64,000 bases of DNA from Corynebacterium meitnerae (lineage in GTDB: Bacteria; Actinomycetota; Actinomycetes; Mycobacteriales; Mycobacteriaceae), in NCBI RefSeq assembly GCF_027570075.1, contig NZ_JAKMUS010000002.1, positions 159,810 to 223,809 of the forward strand, given 5' to 3'. Every line of letters begins with the position of its first letter. Within the stretch, counting starts at the first letter, position 1. Positions 1-7,398 of the stretch are shown piece after piece. The notes under the pieces were generated by a model. It was not told where the DNA came from. It ran no database searches and worked only from the letters and a program-made list of their open reading frames with translations. Made by a program: the position numbers and the translations under genes.

Positions 1-231
1 CTCATCGCAATCGTCGTGAAGCATACGATGGGCTGGCGTGTGACTCGCGCGCAGGAATTTGCTGGCGTGGACTACTCCGTTCACCGTGAGACGGGCTATG
101 ACTTGGGCGGACCAGGACTTCGGCCTGGTGGAGTCCCAGCGGGCAACAAGTCAGCTGCTGAGTTAGGGCTGAATGAGGGGCGGCAGCACCATGAGCACGC
201 TGACCGTTCAAAGCCAATGGATAATCAGTAA
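1..231 (+). CDS. amtB: Ammonium transporter Amt, C-terminal fragment
   Basis: The open frame enters from the left edge and ends at 231, giving about 76 residues. It reads as the end of an Amt/Mep/Rh ammonium channel: the last hydrophobic residues (LIAIVVKHTMGWRV) followed by the cytoplasmic tail with HRETGYDLGG, the conserved end of Amt proteins, where PII proteins dock to block the pore. The tail then runs about 40 hydrophilic residues past this motif. glnK starts 30 nt downstream, the classical amt-glnK pairing, so co-transcription is likely. Most of the gene is outside the window; the choice of amtB over another amt symbol rests on the glnK neighbour. Confidence 0.85.
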   Translation, partial: LIAIVVKHTMGWRVTRAQEFAGVDYSVHRETGYDLGGPGLRPGGVPAGNKSAAELGLNEGRQHHEHADRSKPMDNQ

Positions 232-260
232 GAAGAAACAGCAGAGGGAAGGTGAAAGAC

Positions 261-599
261 ATGAAGCTCGTGACAGCAGTTGTACAACCGTTCACGCTCG
301 CTGACATCCGTCAGGCTCTCAGCGAGGCCGGGGTGAAAGGTATTACCGTCACTGAGGCCCAGGGCGCTGGCCGGCAGATGGCCAGTGTGGAGTACTACCG
401 CGGTGCGCGGTACAGCTCCAATTTTGTGCAAAAGGTCAAGATTGAGGTGCTTGTCACTGATGCTCAGGAAGATGCGGCCGTCAATGCAATCCTGGAAGCT
501 GCTCGTACCGGAGAGGTAGGCGATGGAAAAATCTGGGTCACAGAAGTAACTCGCGTCGTGCGTGTACGTACCGGAGAGACAGACGACGCGGCTATTTAG
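261..599 (+). CDS. glnK: Nitrogen regulatory protein PII (GlnK)
   Basis: A 112-residue PII signal protein, the normal family length. It begins MKLVTAVVQPF and has the T-loop segment around YYRGARY with the tyrosine (about residue 51) that is nucleotidylylated in other PII proteins, and the C-terminal signature GDGKIWVTEV. PII senses 2-oxoglutarate, ATP and ADP and binds the Amt tail. The ATG at 261 is preferred to an in-frame GTG at 252 because GGGAAGG ends 9 nt upstream of 261 but abuts 252. It follows amtB by 30 nt. No glnD (the enzyme modifying PII) follows; a strong terminator and ffh come next. Confidence 0.93.
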   Translation: MKLVTAVVQPFTLADIRQALSEAGVKGITVTEAQGAGRQMASVEYYRGARYSSNFVQKVKIEVLVTDAQEDAAVNAILEAARTGEVGDGKIWVTEVTRVVRVRTGETDDAAI

Positions 600-650
600 C
601 CCCGGCTATCGACGGAATCACTCAGCTGAGCTGAACCGTATGTGATTTTG

Positions 651-695
651 GTGGTGGGTTGCAGTTAGGCTGTAACCCACCACTTAATCTTTTTA
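651..695 (+). terminator. Rho-independent terminator after glnK
   Basis: GTGGTGGGTT (651-660) pairs perfectly with AACCCACCAC (674-683) around a 13-nt loop, followed by a T-rich stretch. It closes the amtB-glnK transcript before ffh. Confidence 0.85.
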
Positions 696-743
696 GCCAC
701 CGGGCTAGAGACATTTACTCAAAGACTTCAAGGGAGCTTTTAC

Positions 744-2348
744 GTGTTCGAGTCATTGTCCGATCGCCTTCAATCAGCACTCACCGGGCTGCGGGGCAAG
801 GGCAAACTCACGGAAGAGGACATCAACGCCACTGCCCGTGAGATCCGCATCGCCCTGCTCGAGGCCGATGTCTCGCTCACCGTTGTTCGCGCCTTCATCC
901 AGCGTGTGAAGGAACGCGCGCTTGGCGCGGCTGTGTCTGAGGCACTGAATCCGGCGCAGCAAGTAATCAAGATCGTCGATGAGGAACTGACCAATATCCT
1001 CGGCGGCGAAACGCGTCGCCTGAACCTGGCGAAGAACCCGCCGACAGTGATCATGCTGGCTGGTTTGCAGGGTGCTGGTAAGACGACGTTGGCCGGTAAG
1101 TTGGCGCTTCACCTGTCCAAGCAGGGGCATGCCCCGATGCTGGTGGCATGTGACCTGCAGCGCCCGGGTGCTGTGCAGCAGCTCCAGATCGTTGGTGAGC
1201 GTGCCGGTGTGAAGACTTTCGCGCCGGATCCGGGTACGTCCTTGGATTCCAATGATCATGAGATGGGCACGTCCCACGGTGATCCGGTTGAGGTTGCTCT
1301 GGCTTCTATTGAGGAAGCACGCCGTACCAATGCAGATGTGGTGATCATCGATACCGCTGGTCGTTTGGGTATTGATGAGACGCTGATGACTCAGGCCCGC
1401 AACATCCGTGATGCGGTGAATCCGGATGAGGTCTTGTTCGTCATCGATGCGATGATCGGCCAGGACGCGGTGAACACCGCTCAGGCCTTCGCTGATGGTG
1501 TGGACTTCACCGGTGTTGTTCTGACCAAGCTTGACGGTGACGCACGTGGTGGTGCGGCGCTGTCCATCCGTGAGGTCACCGGCAAACCGATTCTGTTTGC
1601 TTCCACCGGTGAGAAGCTCGAAGACTTTGACGTCTTCCACCCGGACCGCATGTCCAGCCGCATCCTCGGCATGGGTGACCTGCTCTCCCTGATTGAGCAG
1701 GCCGAAACCATGATGGACCAGCAGAAGGCGGAAGAAGCCGCCCGCAAGCTGGGCACGGGTGAGCTGACCCTCGAGGACTTCCTTGATCAGCTGCTCATGA
1801 TTCGCCGCATGGGCCCCATTGGCAATCTGCTGAAGATGATGCCGGGCGGCAAGCAGATGAACCAGATGGCAGACATGGTGGACGAGAAGCAGCTCGACCG
1901 CATCCAGGCCATCATCCGCGGTATGACCCCGGCTGAGCGTGAGGATCCGAAGATTCTTAACGCATCGCGCCGCAAGCGCATCGCGAATGGTTCTGGTGTC
2001 TCTGTCGCTGAGGTAAACAAGCTCGTCGAGCGCTTCTTCGAAGCGAAGAAGATGATGGGCAAGATGGCCAACCAGTTCGGCATGGGTGGTATGCCGGGCA
2101 TGCCAGGCATGGGCCGTTCCGCAACCAAGAAGAAGCCGAAGGGCCGCAAGGGCAAGAACGGTAAGCGTAAGCCCGTGAAGCGTCAGGGCGCACCGAAGAT
2201 GCCGGGAATGCCGGGGATGCCGGGCATGCCAAGCATGGATCAGTTGCAGCAGATGCAGCAGCAGATGCCGCCGGGAATGGAAGGTCTGGACTTGAACAAC
2301 CTGGACTTCGGTAGCGCGATGAAGCGCATGGGGAAGAAGAAGTTCTAG
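744..2348 (+). CDS. ffh: Signal recognition particle protein Ffh (SRP54)
   Basis: GTPase of the bacterial SRP; it binds signal sequences of nascent membrane proteins together with 4.5S RNA and hands them to FtsY and SecYEG. 534 residues. N domain about 1-95; G domain with P-loop GLQGAGKTT near 107, DTAGR near 203 and TKLDGDARGG near 261; methionine-rich M domain from about 330 (LLKMMPGG, MGKMANQFGMGGMPGMPGMG). The C-terminal 80 residues are longer than in E. coli Ffh and alternate Lys/Arg blocks with MPG repeats. GTG start, with AGGGAGC about 10 nt upstream. Convergent with the acyltransferase gene; the spacer carries a repeat element. Confidence 0.97.
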   Translation: MFESLSDRLQSALTGLRGKGKLTEEDINATAREIRIALLEADVSLTVVRAFIQRVKERALGAAVSEALNPAQQVIKIVDEELTNILGGETRRLNLAKNPPTVIMLAGLQGAGKTTLAGKLALHLSKQGHAPMLVACDLQRPGAVQQLQIVGERAGVKTFAPDPGTSLDSNDHEMGTSHGDPVEVALASIEEARRTNADVVIIDTAGRLGIDETLMTQARNIRDAVNPDEVLFVIDAMIGQDAVNTAQAFADGVDFTGVVLTKLDGDARGGAALSIREVTGKPILFASTGEKLEDFDVFHPDRMSSRILGMGDLLSLIEQAETMMDQQKAEEAARKLGTGELTLEDFLDQLLMIRRMGPIGNLLKMMPGGKQMNQMADMVDEKQLDRIQAIIRGMTPAEREDPKILNASRRKRIANGSGVSVAEVNKLVERFFEAKKMMGKMANQFGMGGMPGMPGMGRSATKKKPKGRKGKNGKRKPVKRQGAPKMPGMPGMPGMPSMDQLQQMQQQMPPGMEGLDLNNLDFGSAMKRMGKKKF

Positions 2349-2375
2349 CGATTAGCCCTGAGCGGTCACTCCCGG

Positions 2376-2490
2376 TGTAAAATTTTACATTGCTCCGGTA
2401 ACTATCAAATGGTAGAAATTTTCTACCAGGGGCTTTGTTCGGGCCGATTTTTTGCGATGTAAATTCTTACACACGCCCGGCGAAGGAAAG
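2376..2490. repeat. Palindrome-rich intergenic element, copy A
   Basis: The reverse complement of about 2393-2491 matches 63900-64000 at about 85% identity by eye. It holds three palindromes: TGTAAAATTTTACA (2376-2389, perfect; outside the span that can be compared), TGGTAGAAA-T-TTTCTACCA (2410-2428, perfect) and TGTAA-N4-TTACA (2458-2471). It sits between two convergent genes, so it is unlikely to be a promoter for either. Confidence 0.8.
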
Positions 2491-2494
2491 CGAC

Positions 2495-2509
2495 CGAGGG
2501 CAACCCTCG
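2495..2509 (-). terminator. Short hairpin after the acyltransferase gene
   Basis: CGAGGG-CAA-CCCTCG, 10 nt past the acyltransferase stop codon on the minus strand, followed by only a weak pyrimidine run. A possible terminator. Confidence 0.35.
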
Positions 2510-2518
2510 TCACCCTCC

Positions 2519-4690
2519 TTAGTCCTCCATGATCCTTAGATCGTCGAGGGTTTCATCATTGCGGTAGGGGAGCTCCAGCGCATCAAAGATGGGCTGGAGG
2601 CTATTCCACATCACCGGGGCAGTGGAAGCCGCGTAGGCATTCGAAATGTGGTTCTGATCGCGGTAGACGTAAATATTGCCGATGATCGGTGGGCAGTAGG
2701 TGTCGTCGCAGAACCAGTTAGCCGTATCAATCGTCCACTGCTTGTTCGCCGGGAACAGGTATTGCTCAGCCGGGTTCTTCGGCGCGTACACAGTGGAACG
2801 CAGGGTAGAGCAATCCTTCATGGTGTTATGGGCGAGGAGGCATTCGTTCGGGTCCATGTGATCACCCTCGCGGGAGAACACCCATGGATTGTCGCGCAGG
2901 CCCACGAACGGGATGCCGTTGAGGCGTAGCTTGTCCCACACCGTGGAGTAGGCTCCCGGCACGATGTCAGGGCCTACACCGCCAGCGCCAGCGCGGCCGG
3001 CAGGGCGGGTGGCATTAGAGATAGCCAGGTCGGGCTGCAGAGCAATGATCTCAGCGAAAGCATTGCGGGACCATTCAGCGCACACCTCAGACACCGTGTC
3101 CAGGTCATCCAGCACCAGCGGGCATTCCTGGCGGACGTATGTGACCACCTTGAAGCCACGTTCACGGCCAATCTGGTCCAGGGGAATGACCCACGGCTCA
3201 GCGTGGGAGCCGCCGAACAGAACCACGGTGACATCGGCTTCCGGGTCACCGAAGACACAGCCTTCGTGGGGGAGCAGGTCGCCCGGCTGGTCCATGAAGA
3301 TCATGCAGCCACGGTCAACTGTGGGTGGCCACATGTCCGCGATGAAGTGTGGATCAGGTGCGGCCAATGCGCGCGGCACATCCGCGCCGAACTGGGCCAT
3401 GGCACCCGGGTACGTCGCTGGGTCGAGCTCGCCGCTGGCCTGGGCCACCTGGCGGTTGAATATGGGCAAGATTGCCAGCATGCCCACGAGCAGAACAGCG
3501 ATGGCGGCGCCGCCGACGGCGTGGGCGCGGCCGGTGAACGTCGACAAGCTATCAAGCGCATTACGCACTGGCGTATCTGTGGCCTTCGGGCGCTTGGCGT
3601 GCTGGCGCAAAGGATCTTCCACGAAGGTGTACGTGAGGTGCGCCAACGCGAGTGATACGGCAATGACGGCGAAGCCCAGCAGGACGGACGGTTTGTCCTT
3701 GCCCAGGTACACGGTGAGCAAGATGAGCAACGGCCAGTGCCACAGATACAGGGAGTATGCGACCTTGCCTAGCCAGGTCATCGTGGAAGACGACAGCAGC
3801 TTTGCCACGACGTGCTGGGGCCCGCTGAGCACAACGAGCGCGGCGCCGAGCAACGGAATCAGCGCGGCCGGGCCAGGGAAGGCGAGCGAGGTGGGGATGA
3901 TGAAGCCGGTGGCGGCGATCATCGTGACGCCCAGGCCGGCGGCAGGTGCTTGGAACCGTGCTGGGACAGCCACCTTTGCTGGCAACATGGCGAGCAGCGC
4001 GCCAAAGCTCAACTCCCACAAACGGGAGGGGAAAGAGTAGTAATTCGCGGCCGTGCCTACGAAACCAAAACGTGAAGCGTAGGCGAAAGAAGCGATGGTG
4101 ATCAGCGCGAGGATGACCACGATCCAGCGGCGCACGCGCTGAACACCCACGTGGACGCGGGAGACCAAAAAGGCCACCAGAATGCCAGCGGTGATGGCAA
4201 AGAGGTAGAACTGGCCCTGCACACTCATGGACCACAGGTGCTGCAAGGGGGAGGTCTGCGAACCCGCAGCAGCATACGCCGCATCCTGGATGCTCAGCTC
4301 ATAGTTTTGGTAGTAGAGCACCGAGGCCTTGAACTGGCGAGCAATCTCATGGCTCATGATCTGCGGCGTGAAGTACTGGATGCCGGCATAGATAGCAGCG
4401 AGTACCACGGCTAGTGCAGGAAGAAGCCTGCGTGCAGTACGCCAGAAAGGCCACCACGGATTCAGGGAAGGATTCGGGCGCATGGCATAACGCAACTGCG
4501 TGCCCATGAAGAAGTAGCCCGACAGCAGCAGGAACACATCCACGCCGCCGGATACCTTGCCCACGAAGACGTGGAACACAACCACAAGCATGATGGAAAA
4601 ACCACGCAAACCATCAAGGTCATAACGGTAGGGCGATGACGGAACCGGCTGGGCGGCCGATTGCTGTGGGGTGCCTACTGGTGCTGTCAT
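2519..4690 (-). CDS. Membrane O-acyltransferase (acyltransferase_3 + SGNH domain)
   Basis: 723 residues in the OafA/YrhL architecture. An N-terminal integral-membrane acyltransferase-3 domain (about 20-390, ten or more hydrophobic segments) carries the catalytic-type VVVFH and VDVFLLLSGYF motifs. A C-terminal extracytoplasmic SGNH-hydrolase-like domain follows (block I as FGGSHAEPW rather than GDSH; late D-x-x-H as DQNHIS). Such proteins move acyl groups, often acetyl, onto cell-envelope glycans or lipids; the substrate cannot be read from sequence. The gene is monocistronic and opposite to its neighbours. There is no clear Shine-Dalgarno, and the upstream DNA is AT-rich. Not part of the conserved ribosomal block. 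Confidence 0.88.
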   Translation of the reverse strand: MTAPVGTPQQSAAQPVPSSPYRYDLDGLRGFSIMLVVVFHVFVGKVSGGVDVFLLLSGYFFMGTQLRYAMRPNPSLNPWWPFWRTARRLLPALAVVLAAIYAGIQYFTPQIMSHEIARQFKASVLYYQNYELSIQDAAYAAAGSQTSPLQHLWSMSVQGQFYLFAITAGILVAFLVSRVHVGVQRVRRWIVVILALITIASFAYASRFGFVGTAANYYSFPSRLWELSFGALLAMLPAKVAVPARFQAPAAGLGVTMIAATGFIIPTSLAFPGPAALIPLLGAALVVLSGPQHVVAKLLSSSTMTWLGKVAYSLYLWHWPLLILLTVYLGKDKPSVLLGFAVIAVSLALAHLTYTFVEDPLRQHAKRPKATDTPVRNALDSLSTFTGRAHAVGGAAIAVLLVGMLAILPIFNRQVAQASGELDPATYPGAMAQFGADVPRALAAPDPHFIADMWPPTVDRGCMIFMDQPGDLLPHEGCVFGDPEADVTVVLFGGSHAEPWVIPLDQIGRERGFKVVTYVRQECPLVLDDLDTVSEVCAEWSRNAFAEIIALQPDLAISNATRPAGRAGAGGVGPDIVPGAYSTVWDKLRLNGIPFVGLRDNPWVFSREGDHMDPNECLLAHNTMKDCSTLRSTVYAPKNPAEQYLFPANKQWTIDTANWFCDDTYCPPIIGNIYVYRDQNHISNAYAASTAPVMWNSLQPIFDALELPYRNDETLDDLRIMED

Positions 4691-5056
4691 CGTGCTTGTG
4701 TGGGTGAGAAACTCAAAAAATAAAATAAGGGTGTGTTCTTAACCCTGGTTATTAAACCCGTTCTTGAACCGTGAATAGAAATCTAGGTCTTTTGGTGACC
4801 CTACCCCTGTCAAGGGCGCGGCTGGGAACCAAACACTGGGAGCGTGCCGTTTTTGGTGTAAGCAGTGGTGCGCGGGTAAGGTATTGCAGGTTGCCTAGCA
4901 ACACCCTGCGTTAGCGCCGGACCCGATGGGAGTCTCTGGGTTCCCCTTCGACCGGCCCTAGTCACACGCAGACGAAAACCAAGGGCTGAACCGGCCCGCC
5001 AAAAACGTGGCGGGTGTCTGAACTGCCCAGTGACCGAAGTAAAGGACTTTTACACC
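4691..5056. other. Intergenic region and rpsP leader
   Basis: 366 bp between divergent genes. The left 60 bp is AT-rich and probably holds the acyltransferase promoter. The right part is the rpsP 5' region: a GC-rich hairpin CCCGCC (4995-5000)/GGCGGG (5009-5014) and then AAAGGAC at 5041 as ribosome binding site. No ORF or RNA gene was recognised. Confidence 0.5.
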
Positions 5057-5596
5057 ATGGCTGTCAAGATCAAGCTGCAGCGTCTGGGCAAGATCCGTAA
5101 TGCTCAGTACCGCGTTGTTATCGCTGATGCCCGCACCCGTCGTGACGGTGCTGTCATTGAGAACATTGGTATCTACCACCCGAAGGAAGAGCCGTCGCTC
5201 ATCAAGATTGATTCCGAGCGCGCTCAGTACTGGCTCGGCGTTGGCGCTCAGCCGACCGAACCGGTGCTCGCACTGCTGAAGGTGACCGGCGACTGGCAGA
5301 AGTACAAGGGCCTCGACGGTGCTGAGGGCACCCTCAAGGTTGCTGAGGAGAAGCCGTCCAAGCTCGACCTGTTCAACCAGGCTCTGGAGGAGGCCTCCAA
5401 CGGCCCGACCGCTGAGGCCATCACCGAGAAGCGCAAGAAGGCTAAGGAAGAGGCAGAGGCTAAGGCAGCTGCTGAGGCCGAGGCTGAGGCAAAGGCTGCT
5501 GCAGAGGCTGAGGCTGCAGCTGAAGAGGCTGAGGAAGCTCCGGCTGAAGAGGCTCCGGCTGAAGAAGAGAAGGCTGAGGAGTCCGAGGAGAACTAA
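5057..5596 (+). CDS. rpsP: 30S ribosomal protein S16
   Basis: S16, needed for 30S assembly. Residues 1-85 are the canonical fold ([39 protein letters not shown]). The other roughly 95 residues are a low-complexity tail of Ala, Glu and Lys ([15 protein letters not shown]), making the protein 179 residues, twice the usual length. Such tails occur in corynebacterial S16; their role is unknown. ATG 5057 is used because it gives the canonical N-terminus and has AAAGGAC 10 nt upstream. A terminator follows, so rimM has its own promoter. Confidence 0.96.
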   Translation: MAVKIKLQRLGKIRNAQYRVVIADARTRRDGAVIENIGIYHPKEEPSLIKIDSERAQYWLGVGAQPTEPVLALLKVTGDWQKYKGLDGAEGTLKVAEEKPSKLDLFNQALEEASNGPTAEAITEKRKKAKEEAEAKAAAEAEAEAKAAAEAEAAAEEAEEAPAEEAPAEEEKAEESEEN

Positions 5597-5626
5597 ACTC
5601 CCTCCAGCGTTAAAGCGGTTAAAGCG

Positions 5627-5663
5627 ACTGCCCGTGTACCACTTGGTGCGCGGGCAGTTTTTG
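5627..5663 (+). terminator. Terminator after rpsP
   Basis: ACTGCCCG (5627-5634) pairs with CGGGCAGT (5651-5658), followed by a T run. Confidence 0.88.
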
Positions 5664-5679
5664 TGTTGATGGGTGCTGG

Positions 5680-5685
5680 TAGCCT
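5680..5685 (+). promoter_or_regulatory. -10 element TAGCCT of rimM
   Basis: Lies 8 nt before the rimM ATG, which has no Shine-Dalgarno; a leaderless transcript is predicted. Confidence 0.55.
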
Positions 5686-5693
5686 TAGCTCCC

Positions 5694-6194
5694 ATGAAGT
5701 TGCTCATCGGCAAAGTAGTGAAGTCCCATGGCGTTAAAGGGGAGGTCGCCGTGGAGGTGTTGACTGACGAGCCGGAGATCCGATACGCAGTGGGAGAAGT
5801 ACTCCACGGCAAGCAGGCGGGGAAGGAACAAGACCTGACCATCGCCTCGGTGCGCCCGCACCAGAAACGCCTATTGGTCACGTTTGAGGAGATCCCGGAC
5901 CGTACCGCCGCGGACTCGCTGCGGGGGATGCAGTTCTTTGCGGAACCCTTGGAGCGCGATGAGGACTCGGATGAGTTCTACGACCATGAACTTATCGGCC
6001 TGAAGGTCGTGCACGACGGTGAGGAAATCGGGGAGGTCACCGGTGTGATGAATGCCCCGAACCGGAAGATCTTGGAGGTTGCCTACCACGGCAGGGAAGT
6101 GCTGGTTCCCTTCGTTATGGACATTGTCCCGGAGGTGGATCTGGAGGAAGGCTTCCTGGAAATCACTCCGCCGGAAGGGTTGCTGGACCTATGA
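5694..6194 (+). CDS. rimM: 16S rRNA processing/30S maturation protein RimM
   Basis: Assembly factor for the 30S head, acting with S19. 166 residues: N-terminal RimM domain (MKLLIGKVVKSHGVKGEVAVEVLTD) and C-terminal PRC-barrel (DHELIGLKVV to LVPFVMDIVPEVDL), the normal length. ATG 5694 is preferred over an upstream in-frame start at 5673 because it gives the family N-terminus and lies 8 nt after a -10 hexamer. The stop overlaps the trmD ATG by 4 nt, the common rimM-trmD coupling. Confidence 0.95.
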   Translation: MKLLIGKVVKSHGVKGEVAVEVLTDEPEIRYAVGEVLHGKQAGKEQDLTIASVRPHQKRLLVTFEEIPDRTAADSLRGMQFFAEPLERDEDSDEFYDHELIGLKVVHDGEEIGEVTGVMNAPNRKILEVAYHGREVLVPFVMDIVPEVDLEEGFLEITPPEGLLDL

Positions 6195-7366
6195 CGGGTA
6201 CACCAGCATTGCGGATTGACGCGATCACGATCTTCCCGGATTACCTTGAGCCCATGCGCCACGCGCTGCTGGGCAAAGCGATTGAGCAGGGCATCCTGGC
6301 AGTCGGTGTGCATGATCTGCGGGATTGGGCCACGGGCGGACACAAGGCGGTGGATGATTCACCGCTGGGTGGTGGCCCGGGCATGGTGATGAAGCCGGAC
6401 GTGTGGGGTCCAGCGCTCGATGAGGTGCACGCGGGGCGGAAAGGTCTTGACCTGGACACCGCGGCTGCACACCGCAATGACAAAGCACGCCACGATGATG
6501 TGGCTGAGGTTGCCGCACGCCCGTACGCCGTTCCCAGTGATGTACGCGAAGGGGAGGACCCGGACGCGCCATTGCTCTTGGTGCCCACGCCGGCCGGCAA
6601 ACCTTTCACACAAGCTGATGCGCAAGTGTGGTCGCGGGAGAACCACATTGTTTTTGCCTGCGGCCGCTACGAGGGAATTGACCAGCGAGTCTTCGAGGAC
6701 GCCGCGCAGCGGTATCGCGTGCGCGAGGTGTCCATCGGTGACTACGTGCTCATCGGTGGGGAAGTGGCGGTGCTCGTCATCGTGGAGGCCGTCACGCGCC
6801 TGATCCCTGGAGTGCTGGGTAATACCGAAAGCCATGAGGATGACAGCTTTTCCGACGGACTGTTGGAAGGCCCGAGCTACACCAAGCCGCGCGTGTGGCG
6901 AGGAATCGAAGCCCCGCCGGTGCTGACGTCGGGTGATCACGCCAAGGTGGAGCAGTGGCGCCGCGAGCAGTCCCTCAAGCGCACGCGTGAAGTGCGCCCG
7001 GAGCTCATCGACGCCGCGGAGCTCACCGAAGAAGACCGGTTCATGCTCGACGCCCGCGACGTGGTGACAGAGCTGGATGTCCTCGGCTGGAAGCCCGGTT
7101 TGGAAAAGAACATGCGTAGGGTGTTGAAGAAGGCGGGGTACCGCGATGCGCAGATAAGTACAAAAGAACGCGGAACCGATCGGTGCTTTGGGCCGTCGAT
7201 GCTGGAGACAGAGTTTGAGCGCCGCGAGGGGCGGCCGAGCCTCGATCCGTTAGTCCGGCTCACGGTCCGTGGCCGCACTGCTTTGAGCCTCACTGACGCC
7301 ACGCAAGCCGTGGTTGCAGCGTTGCCGAAGGGCACGGATTGGTACGGGACGACCCGCGAGGTGTAG
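6191..7366 (+). CDS. trmD: tRNA (guanine-37-N1)-methyltransferase TrmD with C-terminal extension
   Basis: SPOUT methyltransferase making m1G37, which prevents frameshifting. Core motifs are present: IDAITIFPDYL, GGGPGMVMKPDVW, LVPTPAGKPFTQ, FACGRYEGIDQRV, EVSIGDYVLIGGEVAVLVIVEAV, RPGVLGN-like PGVLGNTES, and YTKPRVWRG. Two oddities stand out. A hydrophilic insertion of about 45 residues (about 80-125) lies before LLLVPTP, and about 110 extra residues follow the usual end near RPELIDA. The total is 391 residues against 240-280 normally. The tail (for example LGWKPGLEKNMRRVLKKAG and LVRLTVRGRTALSLT) is not a domain I recognise. No frameshift is apparent. Confidence 0.93.
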   Translation: MTGTPALRIDAITIFPDYLEPMRHALLGKAIEQGILAVGVHDLRDWATGGHKAVDDSPLGGGPGMVMKPDVWGPALDEVHAGRKGLDLDTAAAHRNDKARHDDVAEVAARPYAVPSDVREGEDPDAPLLLVPTPAGKPFTQADAQVWSRENHIVFACGRYEGIDQRVFEDAAQRYRVREVSIGDYVLIGGEVAVLVIVEAVTRLIPGVLGNTESHEDDSFSDGLLEGPSYTKPRVWRGIEAPPVLTSGDHAKVEQWRREQSLKRTREVRPELIDAAELTEEDRFMLDARDVVTELDVLGWKPGLEKNMRRVLKKAGYRDAQISTKERGTDRCFGPSMLETEFERREGRPSLDPLVRLTVRGRTALSLTDATQAVVAALPKGTDWYGTTREV

Positions 7367-7385
7367 CCCTATAACGTCCGCCGAC

Positions 7386-7391
7386 TAGACT
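7386..7391 (+). promoter_or_regulatory. -10 element TAGACT of tex
   Basis: Ends 7 nt before the tex ATG; leaderless start predicted. Confidence 0.6.
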
Positions 7392-7398
7392 TCCCCGA

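Noticed and set aside
2964..4040. A 358-codon plus-strand frame across the acyltransferase gene.
   Set aside because: The minus-strand frame has a full acyltransferase-3 plus SGNH architecture; the plus frame is Ser/Thr/Arg-rich and shows no motif.
5440..5596. Repetitive GCTGAGGC-like DNA at the end of rpsP.
   Set aside because: It encodes the Ala/Glu/Lys-rich tail found in corynebacterial S16 proteins and not a tandem DNA repeat with separate function.
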